From Plantago major (Eukaryota > Streptophyta > Magnoliopsida > Lamiales > Plantaginaceae): a DNA stretch of 64,000 nucleotides. The translations under genes were made by a program, and so were the position numbers. Below the pieces are notes generated by a model. It was not told where the DNA came from. It made no database searches and saw only the letters and a list, made by a program, of their open reading frames with translations. How positions within the stretch are numbered: position 1 is the first letter of the stretch; each line of letters starts with the position of its first letter. The stretch covers positions 6,373,835 to 6,437,834 of the forward strand of contig CM048839.1 of assembly GCA_026545765.1 (NCBI GenBank), written 5' to 3'. Shown here piece by piece: positions 22,980 through 33,489 of the stretch.

Positions 22980-25900
22980 TGTTATTTCAGGAATTCCGGT
23001 ACCTGCAAACGTTGAACAATCAATACCGCTTGCTGATGAGCGTATAACCCAGATGCTGGATAAATATACCCTAAATTTGAGAAGGGATATTCCTGAAGAT
23101 CCATCACCTGCTGAGAAAAATAAGAATTCACAAAAGAGAGCCATTAAAGCAAGACAAGACAAGCAGGCCTTGATTGCTCGAAGGAATAGTGGCATTTCAG
23201 TAGTAGGTAATAATCTATATATTATCATGTTTACGTACATTATTTTTTGCTAGAAAAATATTATATATATTACTTTAACATGGTTATAATAATTATCATA
23301 TCATGTAGCTTACCAAGATATGGGTGATCCTACATATGCCTGTAAATTTTGCGGTGCACTCATGTAGTTCGACGAGAGGATAAAAAGTACTCCATTGGGT
23401 AATCCAGAATTCGATTTGTGTTGTAGTCGTGGTAAGATACAGCTACTTACTCTCAAGCAACCTCCACGTCTCCTAAGCGACCTTTTGCAAAATATGCATA
23501 TTAAGAGTAGAAATTATATCGAGAACATACGAGCTTACAACATGATGTATGCATTTACTTCTATGGGTGGTATACAAGACAATTTAGTCATCAATGGAGG
23601 TGGTCCTTATACATATATGCTTGGCGGAAATAACTATCATAGACTTGGGAGTTTGTTGCCAGATGAAGGCAAAACTCCTAAATTTTCACAGCTTTATATG
23701 TACTGCGGAGAGGATGAAACTAAAGATAGAATTGATGTTGTTCGGTACGATTTCTATACTTCATAAAATTTTATTGATTTAGTTAATTTTATATTTACAT
23801 TTTTATTAAAATTTACATATAAGTTGATAGCTCATCTTGAGTTGCTAAATCTTATTTGTAGATCGAAAAGTACTGCTGCGGTTGATCCATCTATTGTTGA
23901 TGATCTGAAGGATATGATAAATGCAGAAAATCCAATTGCCAAAAATTTCGTATGGCTGCAGATCGGTTCAAGGAGAGTGCTGACATGAATGTGAAACTAT
24001 GTCTTATGGGAAGAAGATCACGTGATGGACGCATGTATAATTTACCAACATGTTCTGAAGTAGCTGCATTAATTGTTGGTATGTTGCTATAATGCCAGTC
24101 TTAGTTAACATGTATGTGCTATTTCTATATTATTAATTAACTTTCTTTATAAATTTTCCTATGAAGGTAACGATGAGTATGACATGGATCCCCGTGATAT
24201 TATTCTGGAGCCTAAACACGGATTTTAAGAGAATTTCTGAATTGCATCCGAGCTACCTTCCAATGCAATATCCCCTACTGTTCCCATATGGTAAAGATGG
24301 ATATCATACGGAGATTATGCACACGGATAAGTCAAAAGGTGTTAGGCACAAGGTTACTATCAAGGAGTTTTTTGTCTTTTAGGATTTTTGATCGTGCCAG
24401 TGAAGCACAGACAATACTACTAAGTAGGAAATTGTTCCAGCAGTTCATAGTAGATGGTTACATGATGATGGAATCTCAGAGGCTTTCATTCATCATGAGA
24501 AACCAACCATTATTGAGATCCAATAGCTATAAGTCCCTTGATGATGCCATAAGAACAGGTGATATAGATCCAAGTGATCCGACTAGAAACATTGGTAAGC
24601 GATTTGTGTTGCATCGTCTTTTGTTGGAGGTCCCAGATATATGGTTCAGAACTTCCAAGACACAATGGCCATTTGCAAGAGTATAGGCTATCCTGAACTC
24701 TTCATCACTTTCACATGCCATCCGAAATGACCTAAGATCACACGTTTTGTGGAGTCTAAGGGTCTGCCTCCCGGGGATAGACCTGATGTATTGAGTCGAG
24801 TCTTCAAGATGAAGTTGGATCAGCTCATAAAGGATTTGAAGACAGGAAATATCTTTGGAAAGGCAATAGGAGGTAACCACTTATCATAGAAATATTTTTT
24901 GGGTTCTGTTTTCATAGCATTTTATTATTTAGTTAATTTGTATTCATTATTGATTGTTTTAATTTTTTGAATTGTGTAGTTGTGTACACGATTGAGTTTC
25001 AGAAACGTGGTCTTCCACATTCACATATTCTTCTCTGGGTAGATTGAGGGGACAGAAACATGTCAGCAGATGCTATAGATGAGTTCATATCCTCTGAGAT
25101 ACCTGACAAGGAACTTAACCCGGAGTTGTACAAGGCCGTATCTGAGTACATGGTATATGGTCCTAGCGGTCCACTGAATCCAACCTCACCATGCATGCAT
25201 GATGGGAATAAATGCTCTAAGAAATTTCAAAAATCTTTTAATGAGCGTACCATATTTGATGGCAATGGCTACCCGGTATACAGGAGGCTTGATACAGGTG
25301 CCACTATTGAGAAGAACGGGGAGCTTATTGATAATAGGTATATCTAGGCATAAATTATTTAATTTAAATAATCAATCTCATTATACTGTGATTATTTAAT
25401 TTATATTTTAATTTTGTGTTTATATCAACACAACTAAGTTCATTTGATATAATTCCACAGGTTCATCGTACCACATAATCCCTTTCTATTGATGAAGTAC
25501 CAGGCACACATTAATGTTGAATGGTGCAATAAGTCCAATTCAATAAAATATCTATTCAAGTATGTCAACAAAGGGGTGGATAGGATAGGTGCCAAAATAA
25601 CTGTGGATAATAAGGTGAAGGATTATGTCGACTGACGGTATGTATCTGCATGTGAAGTTGTATGGTGTATTATGGGATATGATATTCATTATAGAAACCC
25701 GTTCGTCGAGCGTTTATCCTTTCATATGGAGGGGGAACAATCAGTGACACTTAAGGATGGTGACCTGATCACTGACCAGCTGGAAAAACATACTGTTTCC
25801 GAGATAAAATTCCTAAAGTGGATGGAGTTCAACAAACATCATCCAGAAGCACGTCAGTACCTGTATGCTGAGTTCCCTAAAAATTACATGTGGGATTCTA

Positions 25901-27198
25901 GACTGAAGGTTTGGAGAGATAGGAAGCAGTTCAACAACAAAGTCGGACGAATTTATCACGTCCCAATTAAGACTGGTCCTCTTTATTATATTAGGATAAT
26001 GTTGAATCATATTAGCGGTGCTACTTGCTTCGAGGATTTCCGAACAGTTGATGGTGTTGTTCATGCAACTTACCGCGATGCATGTTTTGCTTTGGGCTTG
26101 CTCGATGACGACAAGGAGTACATTTATGCTATAAAGGAAGCCAGTTTTTTGGGATCTGGACGTTTCCTTCGACATTTGTTCGCAATTCTTCCTCAGTCTG
26201 ATAGTATATCAAGGCATCTGCATGTATGGGAAAGCTCATGGGAGTATTTATCGAACGACATCCAGTATATGATGCGTAGGAAATTGAAAGACCCCGGTAT
26301 GAAATTTAATTATTTATTGAAATTAATATCTCTATCATATTGTTCATTTTTTACCATCCATCGTACTTAAACATCACCCCTCATTTATTCAATGTAGAGC
26401 TGGAGCTTAGTGAAGAACAGTTGAAGAATTTCGCTCTTGCTGAGATTGAAAGTTTACTCGCAAGGAATGGATTTAGCTTGAGTGGTATTGAAAGTATGCC
26501 CATGCCAGACAATGCAGTAATTAATAATGGTATAAATAATTTGATTGTTGAGGAAATGTCATATGATGTTGATGAGATGATTGAGCAGCACAATCGTCTA
26601 TATCCATGTCTCACTGATGAGCAGAGGTTTGTATACCATACTATTATGGATGTCGTTGATTCTGGTAATGGTGGAGTTTTTTTCCTATACGGTTATGGTG
26701 GTACGGCAAAACATTCTTATGGAATACATTATGTTCTGCATTACGTGGTAGACGTGACATTGTTCTACCAGTTGCATCGAGTGGCATAGTTTCTCTTCTT
26801 CTTCCAAGTGGCCGCACAACCCATTCAAGATTCAGTATTCCATTGCAAGTCGAAGAGACTACCGTCTGTAGTAGAATTACACCTGGAAGCGAATTAACAG
26901 CACTATTGAAAAATACCAAGTTGATCATTTGGGATGAAGCTCCCATGACCAATAGGTTTTGCTTCGAGGCACTTGATCGCAACCTAAATGATATAATTAA
27001 TGAGAGGTCCCGATGGCAGTGAGCTGAACAAGCCGTTTGCTGGATTGGTTGTCGTATTTGGTGGGGATTTCAGACAAATCTTGCAAATAATACCAAAGGG
27101 AAGTATGCAGGATATAGTACACGCCTCTCTCTGCTCATCTAAAAAGCTTTGGAATTCATGTCATGTACTTAAACTTACAAAGAACATGCGTCTGCAGG
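22980..27198 (+). pseudogene. Helitron Rep/helicase (HUH endonuclease plus PIF1-like helicase)
   Basis: Reads as a RepHel protein over several exons. A zinc-finger-like block (CKFCGA ... CC, 23340-23430) is followed by the Helitron-like N-terminal region (LHPSYLPMQYPLLFPYG, near 24240). The HUH motif PHSHILLW has its HSH at 25018-25026. The Rep tyrosine motif YLFKY is at 25549-25563. Then come a linker and a PIF1-type helicase with YGYGGT (near 26690), [10 protein letters not shown] and GDFRQI (near 27065). Rep nicks and rejoins DNA in rolling-circle transposition and the helicase unwinds it. Decay is clear: TAG 23365-23367 in place of a Trp codon, TGA 25045-25047, TGA 25633-25635, a stop near 24732, and frameshifts near 23950, 26703 (in Walker A) and 27000. 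The helicase C-terminus is missing. Confidence 0.88.
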
Positions 27199-27289
27199 TA
27201 TTATTCTACATTTCATAGTAATTTTCATTTATATTAAAATTAATGCAATTTTAATACTATAGTATTTATTTGTATTATATCCTGCCTTA

Positions 27290-27537
27290 AATAATTTATG
27301 CCTAAATGTACCTGTTATCAATAAGCTCTCCGTTCTTCTCAATAGTGGCACCTGTATCACGCCTCCTATATAACGGGTAGCCATTGCCATCAAATATGGT
27401 ACGCTCATTAAAAGATTTTTGAAATTTCTTAAAGCATTTATTCCCATCAAGCATGAACAGTGAGGTTGGATTCAGTGGACCGTACGGGCCATGTACCATG
27501 TACTCAGATACAGACTTGTACTAACTCCGGGTTAAGT
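27290..27537 (-). pseudogene. Inverted fragment of a Helitron Rep gene
   Basis: On the minus strand this codes the same segment as 25120-25347 of copy A (YGPLNPTS ... KKFQKSFNERTIFDGNGYP ... RYI), with a few substitutions. It abuts the broken end of copy A at a shared TTAAATAATTTATGCC-like sequence, so the join may have used microhomology. It ends at the border of the outer inverted repeat. Confidence 0.85.
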
Positions 27538-30352
27538 ATGATTTTGAACAGGTTTTGCTTGCACTTTGTTCTTTAATGTTGGTTAAAAGTCTTATCCCAT
27601 GCATGAAAATAACAAGGTTGCTTTGTCCAGTTAAATGAATATAGAGTATGGGAGAGTTTGTATTAGTAATTAAAGATGGTAGGTCTTTCACAAAACGAAT
27701 GGGAATGTTTATAAGTAAACAACATCAATGTGAATGTTTTTAAAACACCGGAGCGACTATAGTACATAAACCATCTAACTAAGCTTTATTATCCAAGTTC
27801 AAATCGAAAAAGATTACTACTACTACTAGATAAAATCACAATTCAGTGTCAGGAGCCGAAGACCGATTTTACCCATGAATCACATAAATACGAAGTATAC
27901 GACAAACACAGTCACATACAAAAATTCACTGTATATCTACGTTGAATAAATACATTCACGGTATACCTACATTGAAGAAATACAGGTAGCATCAATTTGA
28001 GAATGGTTGATACTCCAAATTGTTATGTTACATTAATAAAAATCATACTGATTCCAGACTCAAAATCCATATGAAAATGACCTTTTCCTCAAATTCCATT
28101 GACAACTTCCAGTTTACATACTCAAAATTTGTTCCTACATGACCCAGCCCACAAAAAATCCCTGAATGACTTCTGAATAAGCATTAATACTCTTCTCCCT
28201 CCATGCTGCCACTACAAATTGACAATTTGTTCAAAAAGAAGGCTTCAGGACCTCTCTTCACTTCTGATCACCCCAATCAAAACCAAAAACCTCTAATTCT
28301 TCCTCCATCAAAGGCAGTTTGCTTACACTAATTCACACCACCGCCATCTCAACTCGCGAGGCTAAATGGTTCAATTGATCTAAATTGTGTTCCATTTAAT
28401 GCCAGTCCAGTCCCAAACAATGTTAGTGTCTAATGTTGAATGGTTTTTTTTTGATGAGCTAGGATAAACTTATAAATTAGAAAATGTGGCTTATGATAAT
28501 TAAGATCATTCGAGATGCGCTCTTAAGAAAACAGCTTGCTGACCCAGCGAAGCAGGCGCTGGCTGTTTAGGGTTAAATAAAAGAAATAAATTGTTTATGA
28601 GTATAACATAGATTCGAAAATGGATGTCGTTAGTTTCTTCCTCTTGATCTGAATCTGTTGGTCTTTATTTTAAGAATGGAATGTAGGGCTAGAAAATTTG
28701 GTCACGTCTCAGTACAAGGAATTTATCACTTATGAAGAAATGATAATTGTATGGAGGTGGTTTTGGAGGTTAGAGATCTTTCATCTAAGTCCATTTGGCC
28801 AGGGTTAATGAAGTTATAGATGAGATCTTTTATTTTACGTTGATAATAATAAAATGCTGGGTGGCAATAAATGGAACATATTGTGAAAGGTGTTTTTTTT
28901 GTGTTTTTATATTAAAAATATCTTCTCCGGTTTTGTAGATTATTCAGGATGGCTATTTATTGTAATGGTTGGTCATCGGGGGAAATTATAACCTAATTTG
29001 TCGTATAATTGAAAACGCGGAGCCGGAGGAAGCATGCAAAAATTAAAGGTTAGTATTAATTATTTGTATTTATAAGTCTATATATAGCTTAAGATATATA
29101 AATATCCTTTCAATTGGATTGGACTAATCCAAATTAATGGACACGAATTGGGTTTTGTTTAAATAAAAATTTTTTTTGAACTAGGAAAATAAATGCTTGA
29201 TGTCTGAAATTACATATAAATTTAATTTCTAGTTTTAATGATTATATTTTAGAAAAATCGTATTTTTTCTACATTGTACAATTTATACACTGGAAAGTAT
29301 ATTACATAAAATAAATTTAAAATAAAAATTTATTAAAATACAAAATTCGTTTTATTGACACTTACGTTTTATAATATATATAATAACTTATCTATGAGAT
29401 TTTTAGTAAAGAATTATATAGTCATATATCATTAAAATCGCTGTACCATGCCACTTGATATCTCCAATTTAAATACTAATCACACACTTTTTTCATACTG
29501 ATAATCTACTAGGTCTCCCAGATAAAAATTCGCCTTTTTCTTACTACAAACTATCTTATCCGTCTATCTTGTTGTTCTTCCTTTAAAATCATCTTTTTCG
29601 CTGCCTCCAAAATTACACATCTTATTGGGTAAATAACACATAAAATTTTTAAGTTTTTTCCCAATTTTTCGAATTACTCCCTTTAAAGGACAAATGCCAC
29701 ATTAAATTCTTGTTAAACCTTTAGGCAATATATCCATCTTAAAGATATATGATCCAATGAAACATTAAATCATTGATTATTCAACACACAATATAATCCA
29801 ACATTAATTTTATTCCCAATTGAAATTTTTAAATCTTGAAATCAATTGTTTCGAGAATAATTGTAAAAAAATTATCTTATATCCGGTAAAATTTTGAAAA
29901 AGCAAATAATCAAAACAAACCAAGGAAAAAAAAATATTATCAAAAAAATATTAAAGGCAAGCTCATTAAAAATATGAAAAACCTATAATATTTACCTGTA
30001 AAATTGTATTTAAATTACCCGTATTATTAGTTATGAGATTTTATAATATATGTTTTAAGTTATATCATTAAAATCAAGGTCAAACATGTAAAAAAACAAA
30101 AATAAAATTTATATCATCTATTCGTATCAATAATAAATTAAAATCATTTATGAATCACTCTCGAACAACTCACGGAGTTGATCCGGCTTCCATAATGTAA
30201 ATTGCATGTATAAATTGCATGATTATCCTTGCATATTTGTGGGTTTATTTCTGGCCAAGTAGGTCAAGAAGATCTAAATTAATACTTAGTGGATTGGTCA
30301 AGAAGGCGTATCGAATCATAGAGTCAGAAAAAAACGCGACGTTGATTCAAGA

Positions 30353-30353
<1 letters not shown>

Positions 30354-30379
<26 letters not shown>
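30354..30379. repeat. Poly-A tract (terminator of the fossil ncRNA on the minus strand)
   Basis: A run of 26 A. On the minus strand it is the T-run that follows the ncRNA A homologue, and it corresponds to the T-run 44823-44846 in the right arm. Confidence 0.85.
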
Positions 30380-30383
<4 letters not shown>

Positions 30384-30483
30384 ATTGGACAACCAATTAC
30401 GAGGAGATCTTGGTCATTAGGCTCAAAAGACGGAGCGGATCCGATTGCAACACATCAAAGAGGCTCGAATCGACTATTAGGAC
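30380..30483 (-). ncRNA. Decayed homologue of ncRNA A
   Basis: Read on the minus strand, it aligns with ncRNA A at 44713-44822: TAGATTGTCC at the 5' border, TTTGATGTGT, GCTCCGT and the 3' end GGTTGTCCAATTTAATTTTT. The 5' hairpin (TTCGGGGAC) is lost, and the TATA (TATATAA near 30511-30518 on the minus strand) remains while the USE is not recognisable. Probably an inactive copy made by the outer inverted duplication. Confidence 0.6.
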
Positions 30484-30560
30484 AATCTAACTCAAAGGAA
30501 TAGAACAGATTTATATAATATTATACTTGTTTGCTGTTTGATGGTTCAATGAAGTTGGGA

Positions 30561-31304
30561 GGAGGTTTTTTGGTTACAGTATTTTCTTTTGTTCTTTTTT
30601 TGATTTTAATTATTCAGTTGTGTATTTGAAGGAAACTGAGGCCGTTAAAGAGTATTTGAAAGAGATAAAATTAAATAAATTAATTTTATATATTTTTTTA
30701 CCAATGGGTGGTGTAGATGATTCGCAAATTTGTTTGTGGAATTTGCAATATCCATGACTCGAACTTTTTATAAAGTTTTTCTGTATAAAACTTCCTCGAC
30801 AACTTCCCTTTTTTACCATAATTCAAAATTTACCAAAAGACAACCATGTAGACACAAGAAAGTTACAAAGTTAATTTAAAAAAAAAAATTAGAAATAGAA
30901 GAGGATAACTCATACCAAAAACAAAAAAAACAAAATATGAATCAAGGCAAATAAATTATTCTTAAAGTTAATAAATTAATAATGACCAATCTATTCCGTT
31001 CTTTATTTTCTAAACCCAGAAATTTCATTAATTTGTGTGAAAAGAATTATTATTTTTTACCCTAAAATTAAAGACTTTAATCAATTATTATATGCAAACG
31101 GACTACTAAAAATTTTTTGGTTTTTATGCACTTACTTAATCAATTAGACCAAACTATTTTTTACATACAAACTATTTTGTATTAGCCAAATTAAATAACA
31201 TACCAGCAAACATTTATTAGCTTCATATAATTTATTCTAACTGTATTTCATATTCGATGACATTTTAACCCCGATTAAGATATTTTTTTTTTTACTATAT
31301 AAAT
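30561..31304. other. Spacer between outer and inner left arms
   Basis: AT-rich. No gene or clear element seen. Confidence 0.4.
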
Positions 31305-31343
31305 TTTTTTAGCTAAAATGTAGTAACATTTCCTTCGACATTT

Positions 31344-31420
31344 CACTACAAAAAATTCACTGTTTGACGACGGATTTAAGCGACGGATAAATCTGTCGCT
31401 AAACAAAACTCATTGAGATA
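31344..31420 (+). mobile_element. CACTA transposon end, truncated
   Basis: CACTACAAAAAATTCACTG followed by GACGACGGATTTAAGCGACGG-type subterminal repeats, cut after about 75 bp where it joins a retroelement fragment. Mirror copy at 41553-41628. Confidence 0.75.
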
Positions 31421-31884
31421 AAAAAAAACTCAGTCAAGGGAAAAAGAGTGCAGTGCGTATCCATCTCCCATGATTGATGTATCATTGTAGTTCTTTGAAC
31501 TTCTGCAAATTTCAACCTTCCAAACCAACTTTTCAAATGATGATGTCGGATGTGATGTGGTGGAGCAAATCTTCAAATATGTTGTACTCCGATGGAATCT
31601 TCTTCTCATAGATAATGGCGGGGAAGAACTTCTATAATATATGCATTGTCTTCTTCAGGAAGAACTTTTCCAAACACTTGAAACATCATATAGTTTCAAT
31701 GTTCCATAACACCAATCCATATACCGTAAAGATATCCAACAAGCCCATAACTCTTATCTTTACCAAACAATTTCACAATCATGGAGATATATATGCGCTT
31801 ATAATGTTGCCTCGTTAAAAACCTCACTAGAAAAAACCCATTGGGATAAAAACCTAGAAAGGGAAAAGAGTGCAACCATTTCTC

Positions 31885-32060
31885 ATGGAACGTCGTCGTT
31901 TTCGATGGGGAAATTGATCTTGAGCTGTACTGACAGTGGAAGTGTACAAATGGAAATGGGAGTGAATGGTTGTTCTTAGTGGGCTGAACCAGGGTTATTG
32001 GGCTTTTGAGGACTGCGTTATGTAGGGATTTAGCCCATAGGAGATTTATCTTCATATGAC
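31885..32060 (-). repeat. Copy of the ALP1-like gene 5' flank (left arm)
   Basis: Minus-strand copy of 42364-42535, the sequence right before the ALP1-like start region (shared GGTTCAGCCCACTAAGAAC and CCCCATCGAAAACGACGACG). Homology stops at CGTTCCAT; beyond it the copy runs into retroelement-like sequence. Confidence 0.85.
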
Positions 32061-32330
32061 CCGGTTCCTACTTCCTAGCTAAAAACAATATTACTATATT
32101 TTTAACTAAACCTCATCTCGTGATACGGATCAATTACTATGTTTTAACTAAGGTTTATGTTTACTATGTTTTATGCAGTTAACGAAGATCCCGACGCTGT
32201 ATGAGATTCCTTAATTTCAATTATTATTTACAATTCAAAACGATATTGACCCTGAATCTTATTTATTAGTTTTATCTTTTGTTTTATACGTATGTATCCT
32301 ACTATCATTTTTCATCATAAGTGAATTATG

Positions 32331-32358
32331 TCGTGGCAACGCCACGGGTTAGTACTAG
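32331..32358 (+). mobile_element. Helitron 3' terminus (left arm)
   Basis: Hairpin CGTGGC-AAC-GCCACG followed 9 bp later by CTAG (32355-32358) and T, the canonical Helitron 3' end (hairpin, CTRR, insertion before T). The neighbouring last 230 bp match the end of Helitron B. Confidence 0.85.
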
Positions 32359-32804
32359 TACATCTTAAAGTTCGGTGTAACTTTCATTTAATCGTAAATT
32401 TACAAACTTATACTCCTTCCATACACTTAGGTCGTACAACATTTTTCATTTTTCGTTAGAAAAATTCATTAAACATTAAACGTTTTCAGTTTTTGGAAAC
32501 TCTCTTCCATACTTTTATTAATGGCTGCAACCGTTAAACCAATGGTTGCTACTTGCTACCGCAAACCAACTAATACAGATATTCTATGAAATGAAACATA
32601 TATGCTCCAACCAAATGGAAGTATTCAAATCTCTTAGGGTCGAATCTATATTACAAGCTTTTGTAAGAGACGGGAGCAATATCAGATGATTAGTTGGAAA
32701 TAATGTGTTAATATATACCATGCATTACATGTATTACTATATATGTGATTTTTTTTTTAGGTAAAAATGTAGTGATTGATCCGTTGACATTTCCTTCGAC
32801 ATTT

Positions 32805-33290
32805 CACTACAAAATATTCACTGTTTGACGACGGATTTAAGCGACGGATAAATCGGTCGCTAAACAGGGTCGATTCGTCGCTAAGGGTTTAGCGACGGAT
32901 AAAAATGCCGTCGTCATTTTCTTCGTCACAATGATCCTAACGACGGATAATCTATCCGTCGCTAAATAACGACGGATTTAGCGACGAATAGACTGTTGAA
33001 TTTTTAGAGATGGATATTATCCGTCGCTAAAAAGCTGGTTTTTCCTTCTTAAAAAAAATCAAAATCTGCTCTAGTATCGACGGATAAACTATCCGTCGCT
33101 AAATAGAGACGGAATTAGCGACGGATAGGTATTTTTCCTTTTTTTTTTAATTTTTAAATTAACTGGAAATTTAGCGACGGATAACTATCCTTTGCTAAAT
33201 AGTGACGGATTTTGTGACGGATTATGTTTTTCCGTCACTGTTTACCGACAAATTAGTTATCCGTCGCTAAATTTCCATTTTTTTAATTTG
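32805..33290 (+). mobile_element. CACTA (En/Spm-like) transposon end with subterminal repeats
   Basis: CACTACAAAATATTCACTG followed by more than a dozen copies, in both orientations, of GCGACGGATAA/TTATCCGTCGC. Short inverted termini starting CACTA and dense subterminal repeats define CACTA elements. The matching inverted end is at 39690-40167. No transposase is left between them. Confidence 0.85.
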
Positions 33291-33489
33291 TTTTTTAATT
33301 TTGATGTTGTTTTCATTTTCACCTGTTTCATTTTGATAAAATGTCCGATAGTAAATTTAGAATAATGAAATTGTTTTAATTAAACAGAAATCATTCGACA
33401 AAATACAAATTATCCGTACTGAAATGAAATATATCCGTACATATAGTTTAAAGTAAGAAGTCAGAAAAACATAAGTCCAAATCTAACTA

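Larger units (their letters stand above)
20510..27290 (+). mobile_element. Helitron copy A (autonomous type, decayed)
   Basis: Body of a Helitron whose coding part is listed separately. Short upstream exon-like pieces (20510-20650, 20770-20826, 20911-21044, 21138-21300, 21395-21530) read through GT-AG style boundaries into Ser/Thr/Pro-rich sequence, followed by the LTR-like insertion and microsatellites. The copy ends abruptly near 27290, inside the intron after the MRLQ exon, where it joins an inverted Helitron Rep fragment. Neither a TC 5' end nor a CTAG 3' end is found for this copy. Confidence 0.8.
27540..30560 (+). repeat. Outer inverted repeat, left arm
   Basis: Matches 44640-47720 in reverse complement. 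The first 450 bp (27540-27990 against 47266-47720) are nearly identical. The rest is diverged but collinear: shared TTTGTTCCTACA ... CCAGCCCA, CCCAATCAAAACCA, CTCAACTCG, CCAGTCCCAAA, the repeat around 30060-30190, and the poly-A/ncRNA block at 30354-30490. Position sums of matched points are 75202-75259, so the two arms share one axis apart from small indels. The part 28230-28450 corresponds to the 5' part of the PPR relic in the right arm. Confidence 0.75.
31305..33489 (+). repeat. Inner inverted repeat, left arm (2.2 kb)
   Basis: Reverse complement of 39481-41672. Matched points give position sums of 72970-72972 across the whole length, so the arms differ by almost no indels. One local patch near 33220-33240 differs in sequence. 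The arm contains two CACTA ends (31344, 32805), a retroelement piece, a copy of the ALP1-like 5' flank and a Helitron 3' end. Confidence 0.92.

Noticed and set aside
22780-23240. Tyr/Ile-rich frames on the minus strand
   Set aside because: Translations of the TA/TACATA microsatellite.
31615-32055. Paired frames (67 aa and 119 aa) repeated at 40917-41357
   Set aside because: They recur only because the DNA is an inverted repeat; content is retroelement and gene flank, no protein signature.
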